64,000 nucleotides of DNA, taken from contig BPJM01000005.1 of the NCBI GenBank assembly GCA_026004615.1, positions 126,477 to 190,476 of the forward strand. The letters are read 5' to 3'. Position 1 is the stretch's first letter, and each line of letters starts with the position of its first letter. The position numbers and the translations under genes are program-made. Below the pieces are notes generated by a model. That model ran no database searches. It saw only the letters and a list, made by a program, of their open reading frames with translations, and was not told where the DNA came from. The stretch is from Planctomycetota bacterium (GTDB lineage: Bacteria; Planctomycetota; J058; J103). Shown in pieces: positions 1-7,511 of the stretch.

Positions 1-1
1 C

Positions 2-655
2 ACCCGGCCGCATCCGCGCGAGGCAGTGCTGCGCTGCGAGGCGTGGCCGCGCGCGGCGGCAGGGCCCGAGGACCGCGACGAGGTCGAGCTGCAGGTGCGC
101 TGGCCCCCCGGCGGCGGCCCGCCGGTGGCCACCGCGGCCGAGGTCCGGCGCGGGAGGCTGACCGGGGCGCGGCTGGGCCGGCGCGAGACCCTCGGCCTGC
201 GCCAGCGGCTGGACCGGGTGCGCGAGCGGGTGCGCGGCGCCGAGCTGCGCTGGCAGGCGCCGGGCGGTCTGGAGCTGGTGCTGCGCGCCGAGCGCGCGCT
301 GCTGCTGCTCGGCGAGGTAGTGCACCGCATGCCCGAGGGCGAGCGGGCAGCGGTGCAGGCCTTGTGCGCGCGCCTGGAAGCGGCGGCGCCGCCCGGCGAG
401 GCGCTGGTGCTGGAGGAGCCGGCGGGCCAGCCGCCCGGGGAGTGGCGCTGGCTGCCGCTGCTGTTCGGCCGCCGCCGCACCCTCGCCCGCACGCTGCTGC
501 GCGCGCGCTGCCCGCGCTGCGCGACCGAGCACGATGGCGCGCTGGTGCGTGAGGCACCCTACGATGCCACGGCCGAGGTGGCCGGGGATGCCGGCATGGT
601 GCTACACTGTCCGCAGGGGCACGAACTCGTGCGCGTCGCACTCGGCGAGCGGTGA
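2..655 (+). CDS. Zinc-ribbon-containing hypothetical protein, 5' end cut off
   Basis: The reading frame is open to the first bases of the window, so this is the C-terminal part of a gene that starts further left; the GTG at 26 is only an internal candidate. About 217 codons are visible. The first 150 residues are rich in Arg, Ala and Leu and could be helical. The C-terminus carries a CPRC pair near residue 160 and a second Cys plus His pair (HCPQGHE) about 35 residues later, which looks like a zinc ribbon. No family is recognised. It ends with TGA at 653-655. The next gene could start at GTG 652, overlapping this stop, or at GTG 745, so the two are probably cotranscribed. The zinc ribbon is an inference from residue spacing only. 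Confidence 0.6.
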   Translation, partial: TRPHPREAVLRCEAWPRAAAGPEDRDEVELQVRWPPGGGPPVATAAEVRRGRLTGARLGRRETLGLRQRLDRVRERVRGAELRWQAPGGLELVLRAERALLLLGEVVHRMPEGERAAVQALCARLEAAAPPGEALVLEEPAGQPPGEWRWLPLLFGRRRTLARTLLRARCPRCATEHDGALVREAPYDATAEVAGDAGMVLHCPQGHELVRVALGER

Positions 656-744
656 GGGGCGGCGCCAGGCTCGTGGCTCCGGCCGCTGGTTGTCGGACCG
701 GGCGCGCACCATGCACGCGCGCGGTCGTGGCTCGGGGATGCACG

Positions 745-1647
745 GTGAGCGAGCAGGAACAGCAAGGCGGCGCACGCCGCCCGGGTCCGGGCGCGGGCTG
801 TGGCTGTGGCGGATCCACCGGCGGGGGCGCGGCGGCCCGGGGGGCGCCGGGCGGCGGCAACGGTGCTGCGCCGCGCTTTCAGCGCTATGTGCTGGAGCGC
901 AGCGCCACCAACTGGCGCAACTACATCGCGGCGCTGGAGCGCGCCGGCCGCCTGGTGGTCGTGCGCAACGTGTTCTGCGATGGCGAGAGCCTGTTCCGCC
1001 GCCGCTTTCGCTGCGACACGCGGCTGTGCGCCCCGGGGCGCAATCCGCTCACCGGGGAAGCGTGGCGGGCCTCGGGCAGCAAGTCCTGCTGCGCCGAGCT
1101 GGTGGTGGAGCTGACGCCGGTGGAGCTCGAGGCGCTGCGCGCCCACTGGAGCGAGCTCCAGGCTTACCTCGCCCGCAACCACCACTGGTTCCGCGGCCGC
1201 GCGCTCGAGGAATGCCTCGAGCTGGATGAGGACTACGAGGTCAGTCTGAAGAAGCGCGGCGGCCGGTGCGTGTTCGCGCTGCGCGATCCCAGCTGGGGCA
1301 TCCGCTGCGGTATCCACGCGGCGTGCCTGGAGCTGGGCCTGCCGGTGCGCGCGGTCAAGCCCGTGACCTGCGACACCTTTCCGCTGCTGGTGATCGATCT
1401 CTCGGCGGACGAGTACTATCTCGGCGCCTACGATGACGACGTGAACCCGGTTGCGGATCTGGACGACGGCGGAGTGGGGGTGTTTCCCTGCCTGAAGTAC
1501 CACCGGCGCGGGCCGCGGATGTTCGAGTCGATGGCAGATACGATCCGGGCCTACTTCGGTGCGGAGTTCTACGACGAACTGGCGGAGGCAGCGGCGCGTT
1601 ACCTCGCGGGCCCGCGCCCGCGCCCGCTCCGCCATCCCGGGATCTGA
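745..1647 (+). CDS. DUF3109-like cysteine-cluster protein
   Basis: About 300 residues. After a Gly- and Ala-rich N-terminus of about 50 residues the protein has the layout of the DUF3109/YkgJ-type families, small proteins with conserved Cys positions thought to bind metal: a Cys in VRNVFCDGE, RCDTRLCAPG, a CC pair (KSCCAEL), then later single Cys in RCVFALRD, GIRCGIHAACLELG, VTCDTFPLL and FPCLKYH. The function of these families is unknown. I chose GTG 745 because GGGGA at 734-738 sits 6 nt upstream; an in-frame GTG at 652 overlaps the stop of the preceding gene and would add 31 residues without recognisable content. An FHA gene follows 60 nt downstream on the same strand. The family call is moderate; metal binding is inferred. 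Confidence 0.7.
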   Translation: MSEQEQQGGARRPGPGAGCGCGGSTGGGAAARGAPGGGNGAAPRFQRYVLERSATNWRNYIAALERAGRLVVVRNVFCDGESLFRRRFRCDTRLCAPGRNPLTGEAWRASGSKSCCAELVVELTPVELEALRAHWSELQAYLARNHHWFRGRALEECLELDEDYEVSLKKRGGRCVFALRDPSWGIRCGIHAACLELGLPVRAVKPVTCDTFPLLVIDLSADEYYLGAYDDDVNPVADLDDGGVGVFPCLKYHRRGPRMFESMADTIRAYFGAEFYDELAEAAARYLAGPRPRPLRHPGI

Positions 1648-1707
1648 GGGCTCCGGCCGCCGCGGCACGCCGCGGCGAGCGCGGCCGAGAGGGAGCGGCG
1701 AGCTGTC

Positions 1708-2430
1708 ATGCGGGTGCACCTGCAGGTGGTCGCCGGTCCGTATGCGGGCGAGCGGTTTGTGGTCGAGCTCGGCTCCGGAGGGCGGCTGCTGATCGGGCGC
1801 GAACCCGGCTGTGAGGTCGCCTTTCCCGCCTCGCCCACGGTCTCCAACCGCCACGCCTGGCTGGTCGAGCAGCACGGGGTGCCGGTGCTGATCGACAACA
1901 GCTCGACCAACGGCCTGTGGGTGGATGGCCAGCGCGTCACTCGCTGGCCGGTGCGCGACGGCGGCGTGGTCGGCTTCGGCCGCAGCGGCCCGCAGGTGCA
2001 GTTCTTCGTCGAGCGCGCGCAAGTCCCGCTGGAGGCGGCCACGAGCTGCGGGCTGTGCGGGCAGCCGCTCGGCCCCGATGCCTTCGTCTGCTTCGCGTGC
2101 CGGCAGCGGCTGTGCGCGCACCACTACGACCCGCGCGCGGGGGTGTGCCGGAGCTGCGCGAGCCGGCGGGTGGCGCCGGGCGCGGTTGCGGAGGCCGGAG
2201 CGTATGGCGGCGCAGCGGCCTGCGCGCCGCCCGCGCCCTGCCGCCCCGGTGCCGCCCCTGTGCCCGACCCCGGTTCGGACACCCAGCAGGTCGGCACCGC
2301 GTGCGGGCAATGCGGGGCGCGCGAAGCCGAGTTCTTCTTCTCCTGCGCCCGGTGCGCGCGCTTTCTGTGCGCGCGGCACTACGAGGCGCGTTCGGGGCTG
2401 TGCGAGCACTGCGGCGCCACCTCGGTGTGA
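1708..2430 (+). CDS. FHA domain protein with two C-terminal zinc-binding modules
   Basis: 240 residues. Residues 1-100 form a forkhead-associated domain, a phosphothreonine-binding fold, with the expected IGRE, SNRHAWLV and SSTNGLWVDG motifs. Two similar Cys/His modules follow, at about residues 113-150 and 198-237. Each has CxxC, then FxCxxCxxxLCAxHYxxRxGxCxxC, reminiscent of B-box or AN1-type zinc fingers. They are separated by a Pro/Ala-rich linker. The protein could recognise a Thr-phosphorylated partner while the twin zinc modules bind another protein or nucleic acid; this is inference. No kinase gene is adjacent. The gene converges with the LysM lipoprotein gene, and a hairpin at 2474-2496 lies between them. 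Confidence 0.85.
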   Translation: MRVHLQVVAGPYAGERFVVELGSGGRLLIGREPGCEVAFPASPTVSNRHAWLVEQHGVPVLIDNSSTNGLWVDGQRVTRWPVRDGGVVGFGRSGPQVQFFVERAQVPLEAATSCGLCGQPLGPDAFVCFACRQRLCAHHYDPRAGVCRSCASRRVAPGAVAEAGAYGGAAACAPPAPCRPGAAPVPDPGSDTQQVGTACGQCGAREAEFFFSCARCARFLCARHYEARSGLCEHCGATSV

Positions 2431-2473
2431 AGGGCAGGGCGCGCCGCAGGGGGCCGCCCGGAGGGAGAGCGGC

Positions 2474-2496
2474 CGGCGCCGGCAAATCCGGCGCCG
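2474..2496. terminator. GC hairpin between convergent genes
   Basis: A perfect 9-bp stem (CGGCGCCGG, loop CAAAT, CCGGCGCCG) lies between the stop codons of the FHA gene and the LysM gene. There is no T-run, so it is not a classical intrinsic terminator. Its position suits a bidirectional 3'-end structure. Confidence 0.4.
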
Positions 2497-2527
2497 ACCG
2501 CGCGATCGCCCCGGCTGGGGCCGTGCG

Positions 2528-3082
2528 CTACGGGATCACCAGCTTCATGCCGACGGTGATGCGGTCGGGGTGCGAGAGCGTGGTCCGGTTCGCCTCGTAG
2601 ATCTGCATCCAGCGGCGGGTGGTGCCGTAGTATTGCTGGCTGATCTTCTGCAGGGTCTCGCCCTTCTGGACGGTGTGGGTACGTGGGCTCGGCGCCGGGG
2701 TGGTGCCGCGCGGGGCGGCGGCAGGCTTGCTCGCCTCGGCGCTCGCTGCCACCGGCGCCGGAGCGGGCGCGGGAGCGGAGGCCGGGGTTGGGCTGGCGGC
2801 CGGGGCAGCGCCGGTGCGGAGGGCGGCCGCGCAGTGCGCGCACAACACTTCCCCGCCCTCGCCGCCCGGGGCGGCCGCCTGCGCCGGCGCCGCGGGACTG
2901 GCGGCGCTGCTCGGGGCAGCTGGCTGGCCGATCGCCTGGGGCTCGACCGCGACCGGCCGCGAGGCGTCGAGCTGCTCCAGCATCTTCTGGTCCATGGTCA
3001 CCGCCTTGGGCGCGTGCAGCACGCGGCAGCCCACGGGGCCGCACGCCAGGGCGCCGACGACGATCAGGGTCGCGATCCTCAT
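2528..3082 (-). CDS. LysM-domain lipoprotein
   Basis: 184 residues. The N-terminus is a lipoprotein signal: a basic start, a hydrophobic stretch (IATLIVVGALACG) and a lipobox GPVGC, so the mature protein should be lipid-anchored. A long Ala/Pro-rich linker with one CAHC pair follows, and the last 50 residues are a single LysM domain (HTVQKGETLQKISQQYYG) ending two residues before the stop. LysM binds GlcNAc-containing glycans, so a peptidoglycan-associated role is likely. I chose ATG 3082 rather than upstream starts because it places the signal peptide at the N-terminus and has an AGGAGAG ribosome site about 8 nt upstream. The gene stands alone on the minus strand, divergent from the cysteine desulfurase. 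Confidence 0.85.
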   Translation of the reverse strand: MRIATLIVVGALACGPVGCRVLHAPKAVTMDQKMLEQLDASRPVAVEPQAIGQPAAPSSAASPAAPAQAAAPGGEGGEVLCAHCAAALRTGAAPAASPTPASAPAPAPAPVAASAEASKPAAAPRGTTPAPSPRTHTVQKGETLQKISQQYYGTTRRWMQIYEANRTTLSHPDRITVGMKLVIP

Positions 3083-3242
3083 CGCTTTCGCTCTCCTCGC
3101 AGCGAACGGCTCGGGTGCGGTGGGCGGACGTCGCTCCACGCGCCCAGCAGACTTGATCGGAGCGCGGCGCCGCGAGCTTTAGCCGGGGCGCGGCCGCGCC
3201 CCGGGCCCGCGCGGTCCCGAGCGGCCGGGCGGCGGGCGGCGG

Positions 3243-3270
3243 TTGCGTCCCCGGCAACTCGCAATAGCCT
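3243..3270 (+). promoter_or_regulatory. Predicted leaderless promoter of the cysteine desulfurase gene
   Basis: TTGCGT at 3243-3248 and TAGCCT at 3265-3270 are separated by 16 nt. The -10-like TANNNT box ends 7 nt before the GTG start at 3278, and no ribosome-binding site is present. Transcription would therefore begin at or next to the start codon. Confidence 0.45.
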
Positions 3271-3277
3271 ATAGCCC

Positions 3278-4450
3278 GTGGACTGGATCTATCTCGACCA
3301 TAACGCCACCACCCCTCCGGCCCCGGAGGTGGTGCGGGAGGTGGTGGCGGTGTTGCGGAACAGCTGGGCCCATCCCTGGAGTGCGCACGCCGCCGGGCGG
3401 CGAGCGCACCGGGTGCTCGCGACGGCGCGGGCCCGGGTGGCCCGGCTGCTCGGCGAGGCGGCGCCCGAGGAGATCCTGTTCACCGCCGGCGGAACCGCCG
3501 CGGATGGGCTGGCGCTGGAGCTCGCGCTTGCCTGGGGGCAGGCGCGCGGGCGGCGCCTGGTCGTGGCCTCGGCGATCGAGCACCCCGCGGTGCGCGAGCG
3601 GCTGCGCGCCCTGCAGCGGGCGGGGGCGTGCGCGGTGCGCTGGTTGCCGGTGGAGCCCGGGGGGCGGGTGGACCTCGGAGCGGCACGCGCCGCGATCGAC
3701 GAGCAGGTCGCGCTGGTCTCGGTCATGTGGGCGAACCACGAGACGGGCGTGCTGCAGCCGGTGGCGGAGCTGGCGGCACTGGCGCACCGCGCGGGGGCGC
3801 TCATGCACAGCGACGCGGTGCAGGCCGCGGGCCGGGTGCCGCTCGCGGGAGCGCGGCAGGCGGGCGTGGACCTGCTCGCGCTCTCGGCGCACAAGCTCTA
3901 CGGCCCGCAAGGCGTCGGGGCGCTCTGGGTGCGGGGCGAGCGGCTGGCGGAGCTCGAGGCGGCGGCCGGCGGCTCCGAGCTGGGCCAGAGCAGCGCGGAC
4001 GTGGCGGGAGCCGCCGGCTTGGGGGTGGCGTGCGAGCTGGTGCGCGCGGATCTGGAGGGCGGGGTGGCGGCGCGGATGGCGGTGCTGCGGGACCGGCTGG
4101 AGGCCAGGGTGTTCGAGCGCATCCCGGGCGTCGCGCGCAACGGCGCCGCAGCGCCGCGGCTGCCCAACACTGCGAGCCTGCGCTTCGAGGGCACAGACGG
4201 CGCGGAGCTGGTGCGGGTGCTCTCGGAGCTGGGGGTCATGGCCTCCTCGGGCTCGGCGTGCAGCTCCTACCGGCTGGAGCCCTCGCACGTGCTGGTCGCG
4301 ATGGGGCTCGATGCGCGGGCAGCGCGCGGGGCGCTGCGGCTGTCGCTCGGGCGCGGGACGACCGAGGCCGAGATCGACGAGGCGGTGGCGCGGCTGGCGA
4401 CGGCGGTGGCGCGGGTACGCAAGCTGGGCACCGGGGTCCGCCCCCGCTGA
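3278..4450 (+). CDS. Cysteine desulfurase, NifS/IscS family
   Basis: 390 residues, normal family length. It is a pyridoxal-phosphate enzyme that takes sulfur from cysteine to form a persulfide for iron-sulfur clusters, thiolated tRNA or molybdopterin. Visible landmarks are YLDHNATTP at the N-terminus, the cofactor-stacking region (WANHETG), the lysine that binds PLP in [11 protein letters not shown] and the persulfide-forming Cys in [15 protein letters not shown]. Loop length and sequence place it with the NifS/IscS group rather than SufS. No iscU, nifU or suf gene is nearby. It is followed 41 nt downstream by folE on the same strand and probably shares a transcript. MoaC lies just beyond on the other strand, so sulfur supply for molybdopterin is one possible role, which is inference. 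Confidence 0.93.
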   Translation: MDWIYLDHNATTPPAPEVVREVVAVLRNSWAHPWSAHAAGRRAHRVLATARARVARLLGEAAPEEILFTAGGTAADGLALELALAWGQARGRRLVVASAIEHPAVRERLRALQRAGACAVRWLPVEPGGRVDLGAARAAIDEQVALVSVMWANHETGVLQPVAELAALAHRAGALMHSDAVQAAGRVPLAGARQAGVDLLALSAHKLYGPQGVGALWVRGERLAELEAAAGGSELGQSSADVAGAAGLGVACELVRADLEGGVAARMAVLRDRLEARVFERIPGVARNGAAAPRLPNTASLRFEGTDGAELVRVLSELGVMASSGSACSSYRLEPSHVLVAMGLDARAARGALRLSLGRGTTEAEIDEAVARLATAVARVRKLGTGVRPR

Positions 4451-4491
4451 GAGCGGCGGGGACGGCCCCGAGCGGGGCGGAGGCGGAGCGC

Positions 4492-5061
4492 ATGGGCGAA
4501 CGGGCGGTGCTGGCGGAGCTGGAGGCCACGGTGCGCAGGCTCCTGGTGCAGCTCGGCGAGGATCCCGAGCGCGAGGGACTGCGCGCGACCCCCGCTCGCG
4601 TGGCGCGCAGCCTCGCCTTTTTGACCGGCGGCTACGGCGAGGATCCCGACGCGCTGGTGGGCGATGCGATCTACCACGAGGACTGCGACGAGATGATCGT
4701 CGTCAGGGACATCGAGGTGTACAGCCTGTGCGAACACCACCTGCTGCCGATGTTCGGCCGCTGCCACGTCGCCTATCTTCCGCACGGGCGCGTGATCGGG
4801 CTCAGCAAGGTGCCGCGGCTGGTGGAGGTGTATGCGCGGCGGCTGCAGCTGCAGGAGCGGATGACGGTCCAGATCGCGCGCGCGCTGGAGCGGGTGCTCC
4901 AGCCCAAGGGTGTCGGGGTCATCATCGAGGCGGCGCACCTGTGCATGATGATGCGGGGGGTGGAGAAGCAGAACTCCAAGGCCGTCACCTCGTGCATGCT
5001 GGGGCGCTTCCGCACCGATCCCAAGACGCGCACCGAGTTCCTCGACCTGGTGCGCCGCTAG
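4492..5061 (+). CDS. folE: GTP cyclohydrolase I
   Basis: 189 residues, full length for FolE. It converts GTP to 7,8-dihydroneopterin triphosphate, the first step of folate and pterin synthesis. The zinc ligands are visible: Cys in [10 protein letters not shown] with the following His residues, and a second Cys in [18 protein letters not shown] is also characteristic. ATG 4492 has a purine-rich GGAGGCGGAG ribosome site. The gene follows the cysteine desulfurase gene closely and converges with moaC and folD, so folate-related genes cluster here although on opposite strands. Confidence 0.96.
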   Translation: MGERAVLAELEATVRRLLVQLGEDPEREGLRATPARVARSLAFLTGGYGEDPDALVGDAIYHEDCDEMIVVRDIEVYSLCEHHLLPMFGRCHVAYLPHGRVIGLSKVPRLVEVYARRLQLQERMTVQIARALERVLQPKGVGVIIEAAHLCMMMRGVEKQNSKAVTSCMLGRFRTDPKTRTEFLDLVRR

Positions 5062-5088
5062 TCCGCAGGGGCACGCGGGCGGTGCCGC

Positions 5089-5640
5089 TCAGGATTCGCC
5101 GCGGCGCCATGGCCCGGAGCGGCCGCCGGACTTCTCCAGCAGGCGGACCTCCGCGATGGCGGCGGCGCGATCCAGTCCCTTGACCATGTCGTAGACGGCG
5201 AGCGCGGCGAGCGCGGCGCCGGTCATCGCCTCCATCTCGACGCCGGTGCGGGCACGGGTGGCGCACGTGCACCGGATGGCGAGCGCCGCCTCGCCTTCGG
5301 GCTCGATCGCGACCTCGACGCAGCTCAGCGGCAGCGGATGGCACAGCGGGATCAGATCGGGGGTCCGCTTGGCGCCGAGGATGCCGGCCAGGCGCGCGAC
5401 GGCGAACAGATCGCCCTTGGGGGTGCCGCGCGCGCAGATCTGGGCCAGGGTGGCGGGCCGCAGCTCGACCCGGGCATAGGCGGTGGCGCGCCGCTCGGTC
5501 TCGGGCTTGTCCCCGATGTCGACCATGCGCGCGCTGCCGTCGGCGGCCAGGTGGCTGAGCGCGGGGGGCGGTGGCGCCGCCGGGCCCTCGCCGCCCGCCC
5601 CGCCGGGGGGTGCCCAACCCGGGCCGCCAGGGCCGGCCAT
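5089..5640 (-). CDS. moaC: Cyclic pyranopterin monophosphate synthase
   Basis: 183 residues. MoaC makes cyclic pyranopterin monophosphate from the MoaA product in molybdenum cofactor synthesis. The body shows MVDIGDKPETERRATA, KGDLFAVARLAGILGAKRT, the IPLCHPLPLS motif and the catalytic AVYDMVKGLDR. Compared with the usual 160 or so residues it has an N-terminal Gly/Pro-rich extension of about 25 residues. The ATG at 5640 overlaps the folD stop in a TGATG junction, so translation is coupled to folD. Other moa genes are not in the window. Confidence 0.94.
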   Translation of the reverse strand: MAGPGGPGWAPPGGAGGEGPAAPPPPALSHLAADGSARMVDIGDKPETERRATAYARVELRPATLAQICARGTPKGDLFAVARLAGILGAKRTPDLIPLCHPLPLSCVEVAIEPEGEAALAIRCTCATRARTGVEMEAMTGAALAALAVYDMVKGLDRAAAIAEVRLLEKSGGRSGPWRRGES

Positions 5641-6566
5641 CACCGCTTGCCGCCCGCCGCGAGCGGCGTGCTGCACGGCCAGCCCGCCGGTGCGCCGGCG
5701 GCGCGCTCGCGTTCGGCGAGCTGCGCCTCGGCGGCAGCCACGGTATTGCGTAGCAGCATCGCGACGGTGACCGGGCCGACGCCGCCCGGCACCGGCGTCA
5801 GCGCGGATGCCACCTCGGCCACCTCGGCGTGCCGCACGTCCCCGACCGGCCGCTCGGCTCCATCCAGATAGTTCATGCCGACATCGATGACCACGGCGCC
5901 GGGCTTGACGTGCTCGCGCCCGATCAGGTTCGCCTGGCCGACCGCGACCACCAGTACATCGGCGCGGCGGGTATGCGCGGCGAGTTCAGCGGTGTGGGCG
6001 TGGCAGACCGCGAGCGTGGCATCCTCGTTGAGCAGCAGCACCGCGATCGGCTTGCCCACCACGTCGCTGTGCCCGACCACGCAGACCTCGGCGCCGCGCA
6101 AGGCTACCCCGCTCGCGCGCACCAGCTCGCGCACCGCGAGCGCGGTGCAGGGCTGCAGCCCCGGCTCGCCCAGCATCACCGAGCCGAGGTTGGAGGGGTG
6201 CATCCCCTCGACGTCCTTGCGGGGGTCCATGGCGAGGTAGGCGCGGTGGACGTCCAGGCGCTCGGGGACCGGCAGCTGGATGATCAGCCCGGTGACCTCC
6301 TCGTTGTCGCACACCGCGCGCACATGCGCGATCAGCTGGCGCTCGCTCACCCCCGCGTCGAGCTGGACGTGGCTGTAGAGGATCCCCGCCTCGGCGCAGG
6401 CACGGCGCTGGCTCATGAGATAGGCCCGGCTGGGTTCGCTCTCGCCCACCTGGATCGAGACCAGATTGGGCGGGAAGCCCCGTTCGGCGAGCGCCTGCAC
6501 CCGCCGCCGGACCTCCTCGCGAATCGCCCGCGCCAGCGCCCGTCCGTCCAGAACCGTGGCTGCCAT
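5640..6566 (-). CDS. folD: FolD-type methylenetetrahydrofolate dehydrogenase with altered cyclohydrolase site
   Basis: 308 residues, FolD length. FolD normally oxidises 5,10-methylene-tetrahydrofolate to methenyl and hydrolyses it to 10-formyl-tetrahydrofolate. The Rossmann motif (VVGHSDVVGKP) and the C-terminal PGGVGPVTVA signature are intact. The catalytic lysine, Lys54 in E. coli within YxxxK, is Gln here (AYLMSQRRAC), and Asp121 of DVDG is Glu (DVEG). Gln98 of the VQLPLP motif is kept. From known mutants, loss of this lysine abolishes cyclohydrolase but not dehydrogenase activity, so this copy is predicted to be dehydrogenase only. ATG 6566 is preceded by a TANNNT box 6 nt upstream. It is translationally coupled to moaC. 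Confidence 0.9.
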   Translation of the reverse strand: MAATVLDGRALARAIREEVRRRVQALAERGFPPNLVSIQVGESEPSRAYLMSQRRACAEAGILYSHVQLDAGVSERQLIAHVRAVCDNEEVTGLIIQLPVPERLDVHRAYLAMDPRKDVEGMHPSNLGSVMLGEPGLQPCTALAVRELVRASGVALRGAEVCVVGHSDVVGKPIAVLLLNEDATLAVCHAHTAELAAHTRRADVLVVAVGQANLIGREHVKPGAVVIDVGMNYLDGAERPVGDVRHAEVAEVASALTPVPGGVGPVTVAMLLRNTVAAAEAQLAERERAAGAPAGWPCSTPLAAGGKR

Positions 6567-6572
6567 ACCGTG

Positions 6573-6602
6573 AGCATAGCCCGGCCCGCCGCCGCCCCGC
6601 AA
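6573..6602 (-). promoter_or_regulatory. Predicted leaderless promoter of folD-moaC
   Basis: Read on the minus strand: TTGCGG, an 18-nt spacer, TATGCT, then 6 nt to the folD ATG. No ribosome-binding site fits in that gap. Confidence 0.45.
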
Positions 6603-6688
6603 CACGGCCCGGCGGGTGGGGCGGCGCCGGCAGGAGCGCGGGCGGCGGACGGCGGTGGGAGCAGGCGCCGGACCGCGGGGGCGCGCCC

Positions 6689-7438
6689 TCAGAGCGGATC
6701 GTTCTCCGTTCCCGGCGCCGCCTCGGGCTCCGGGACGAACTTGTAGCCCACGCCCCGCACGCTCACGATGTGGCGCGGGTTGGCGGGGTCGGGCTCGATC
6801 GCCTTCCTCAGCTTGACGATGTGGTTGTCCACGGTGCGCGTGGTCGGGAAGGCATCGTAGCCCCAGACCTTGTCGAGCAGCTCGTTGCGGCTGACCACGC
6901 GGCCCGGGCTCTCGCAGAACAGGCGCATGATCTTGAACTCGCGCGGGGTCAGCCTGAGCGGCTCGCCGTGGCGGCGTGCCTCGAACTTCTCGAAGTCGAG
7001 CTCGATGCCGGCGAAGGCATAGCGGCGGGGAGCGTCATCGGCGGCCGGCGTGCGGCGCATGAGCGCGCGCACCCGCAGCAGCAGTTCCTCGAGATGAAAC
7101 GGCTTGGTGAGATAGTCGTCCGCCCCTGCGCGCAGCCCGCTGACCCGGTCGCGGTCGGTCGCCTTGGCGGTGAGCAGCAGGATGGCGCCCCGGATGCGCT
7201 CCTCGTGCAGGCGCCGGCAGACCTCGATGCCCGACATCCGCGGCAGCATGATGTCCAGGATCACCACGTCGGGATCGCGCTCCAGCGCGAGCTCCAGCCC
7301 CGTCCGCCCGTCGCGCGCCGACAGCACCTGGTAGCCCTCCTCGCCGAGCACCTCGCACAACCCGGTGCGCAGCGCCGCGTCGTCCTCCACCACCAGCACC
7401 AGCCGCCGTTCCTTGTCGTGTACCGTGCCGCTCTGCAT
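6689..7438 (-). CDS. OmpR/PhoB-family response regulator
   Basis: 249 residues. An N-terminal receiver domain (about 12-125) has the acidic pair VEDD, the phospho-acceptor Asp in VVILDIMLP, the Thr in LLLTAKA and the Lys in YLTKPF. A C-terminal winged-helix DNA-binding domain (about 145-240) carries RLTPREFKIMRLF and the recognition-helix region TRTVDNHIVKLRKAI. It is a transcription factor activated by phosphorylation. It lies 73 nt downstream of its probable partner kinase on the same strand, with GGAGG before the ATG. Targets cannot be read from the sequence. Confidence 0.93.
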   Translation of the reverse strand: MQSGTVHDKERRLVLVVEDDAALRTGLCEVLGEEGYQVLSARDGRTGLELALERDPDVVILDIMLPRMSGIEVCRRLHEERIRGAILLLTAKATDRDRVSGLRAGADDYLTKPFHLEELLLRVRALMRRTPAADDAPRRYAFAGIELDFEKFEARRHGEPLRLTPREFKIMRLFCESPGRVVSRNELLDKVWGYDAFPTTRTVDNHIVKLRKAIEPDPANPRHIVSVRGVGYKFVPEPEAAPGTENDPL

Positions 7439-7511
7439 GCGTCCTCCGCATTCCGCCTCGCGGCCGCCTTCTACCGATACGGAGGCGGTCCTCCGGCCGT
7501 TGTTGCTGCCC

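Noticed and set aside
559..2409. Long minus-strand reading frame opposite the DUF3109-like and FHA genes
   Set aside because: The product has no recognisable motif, and the plus-strand genes show conserved domains and ribosome sites.
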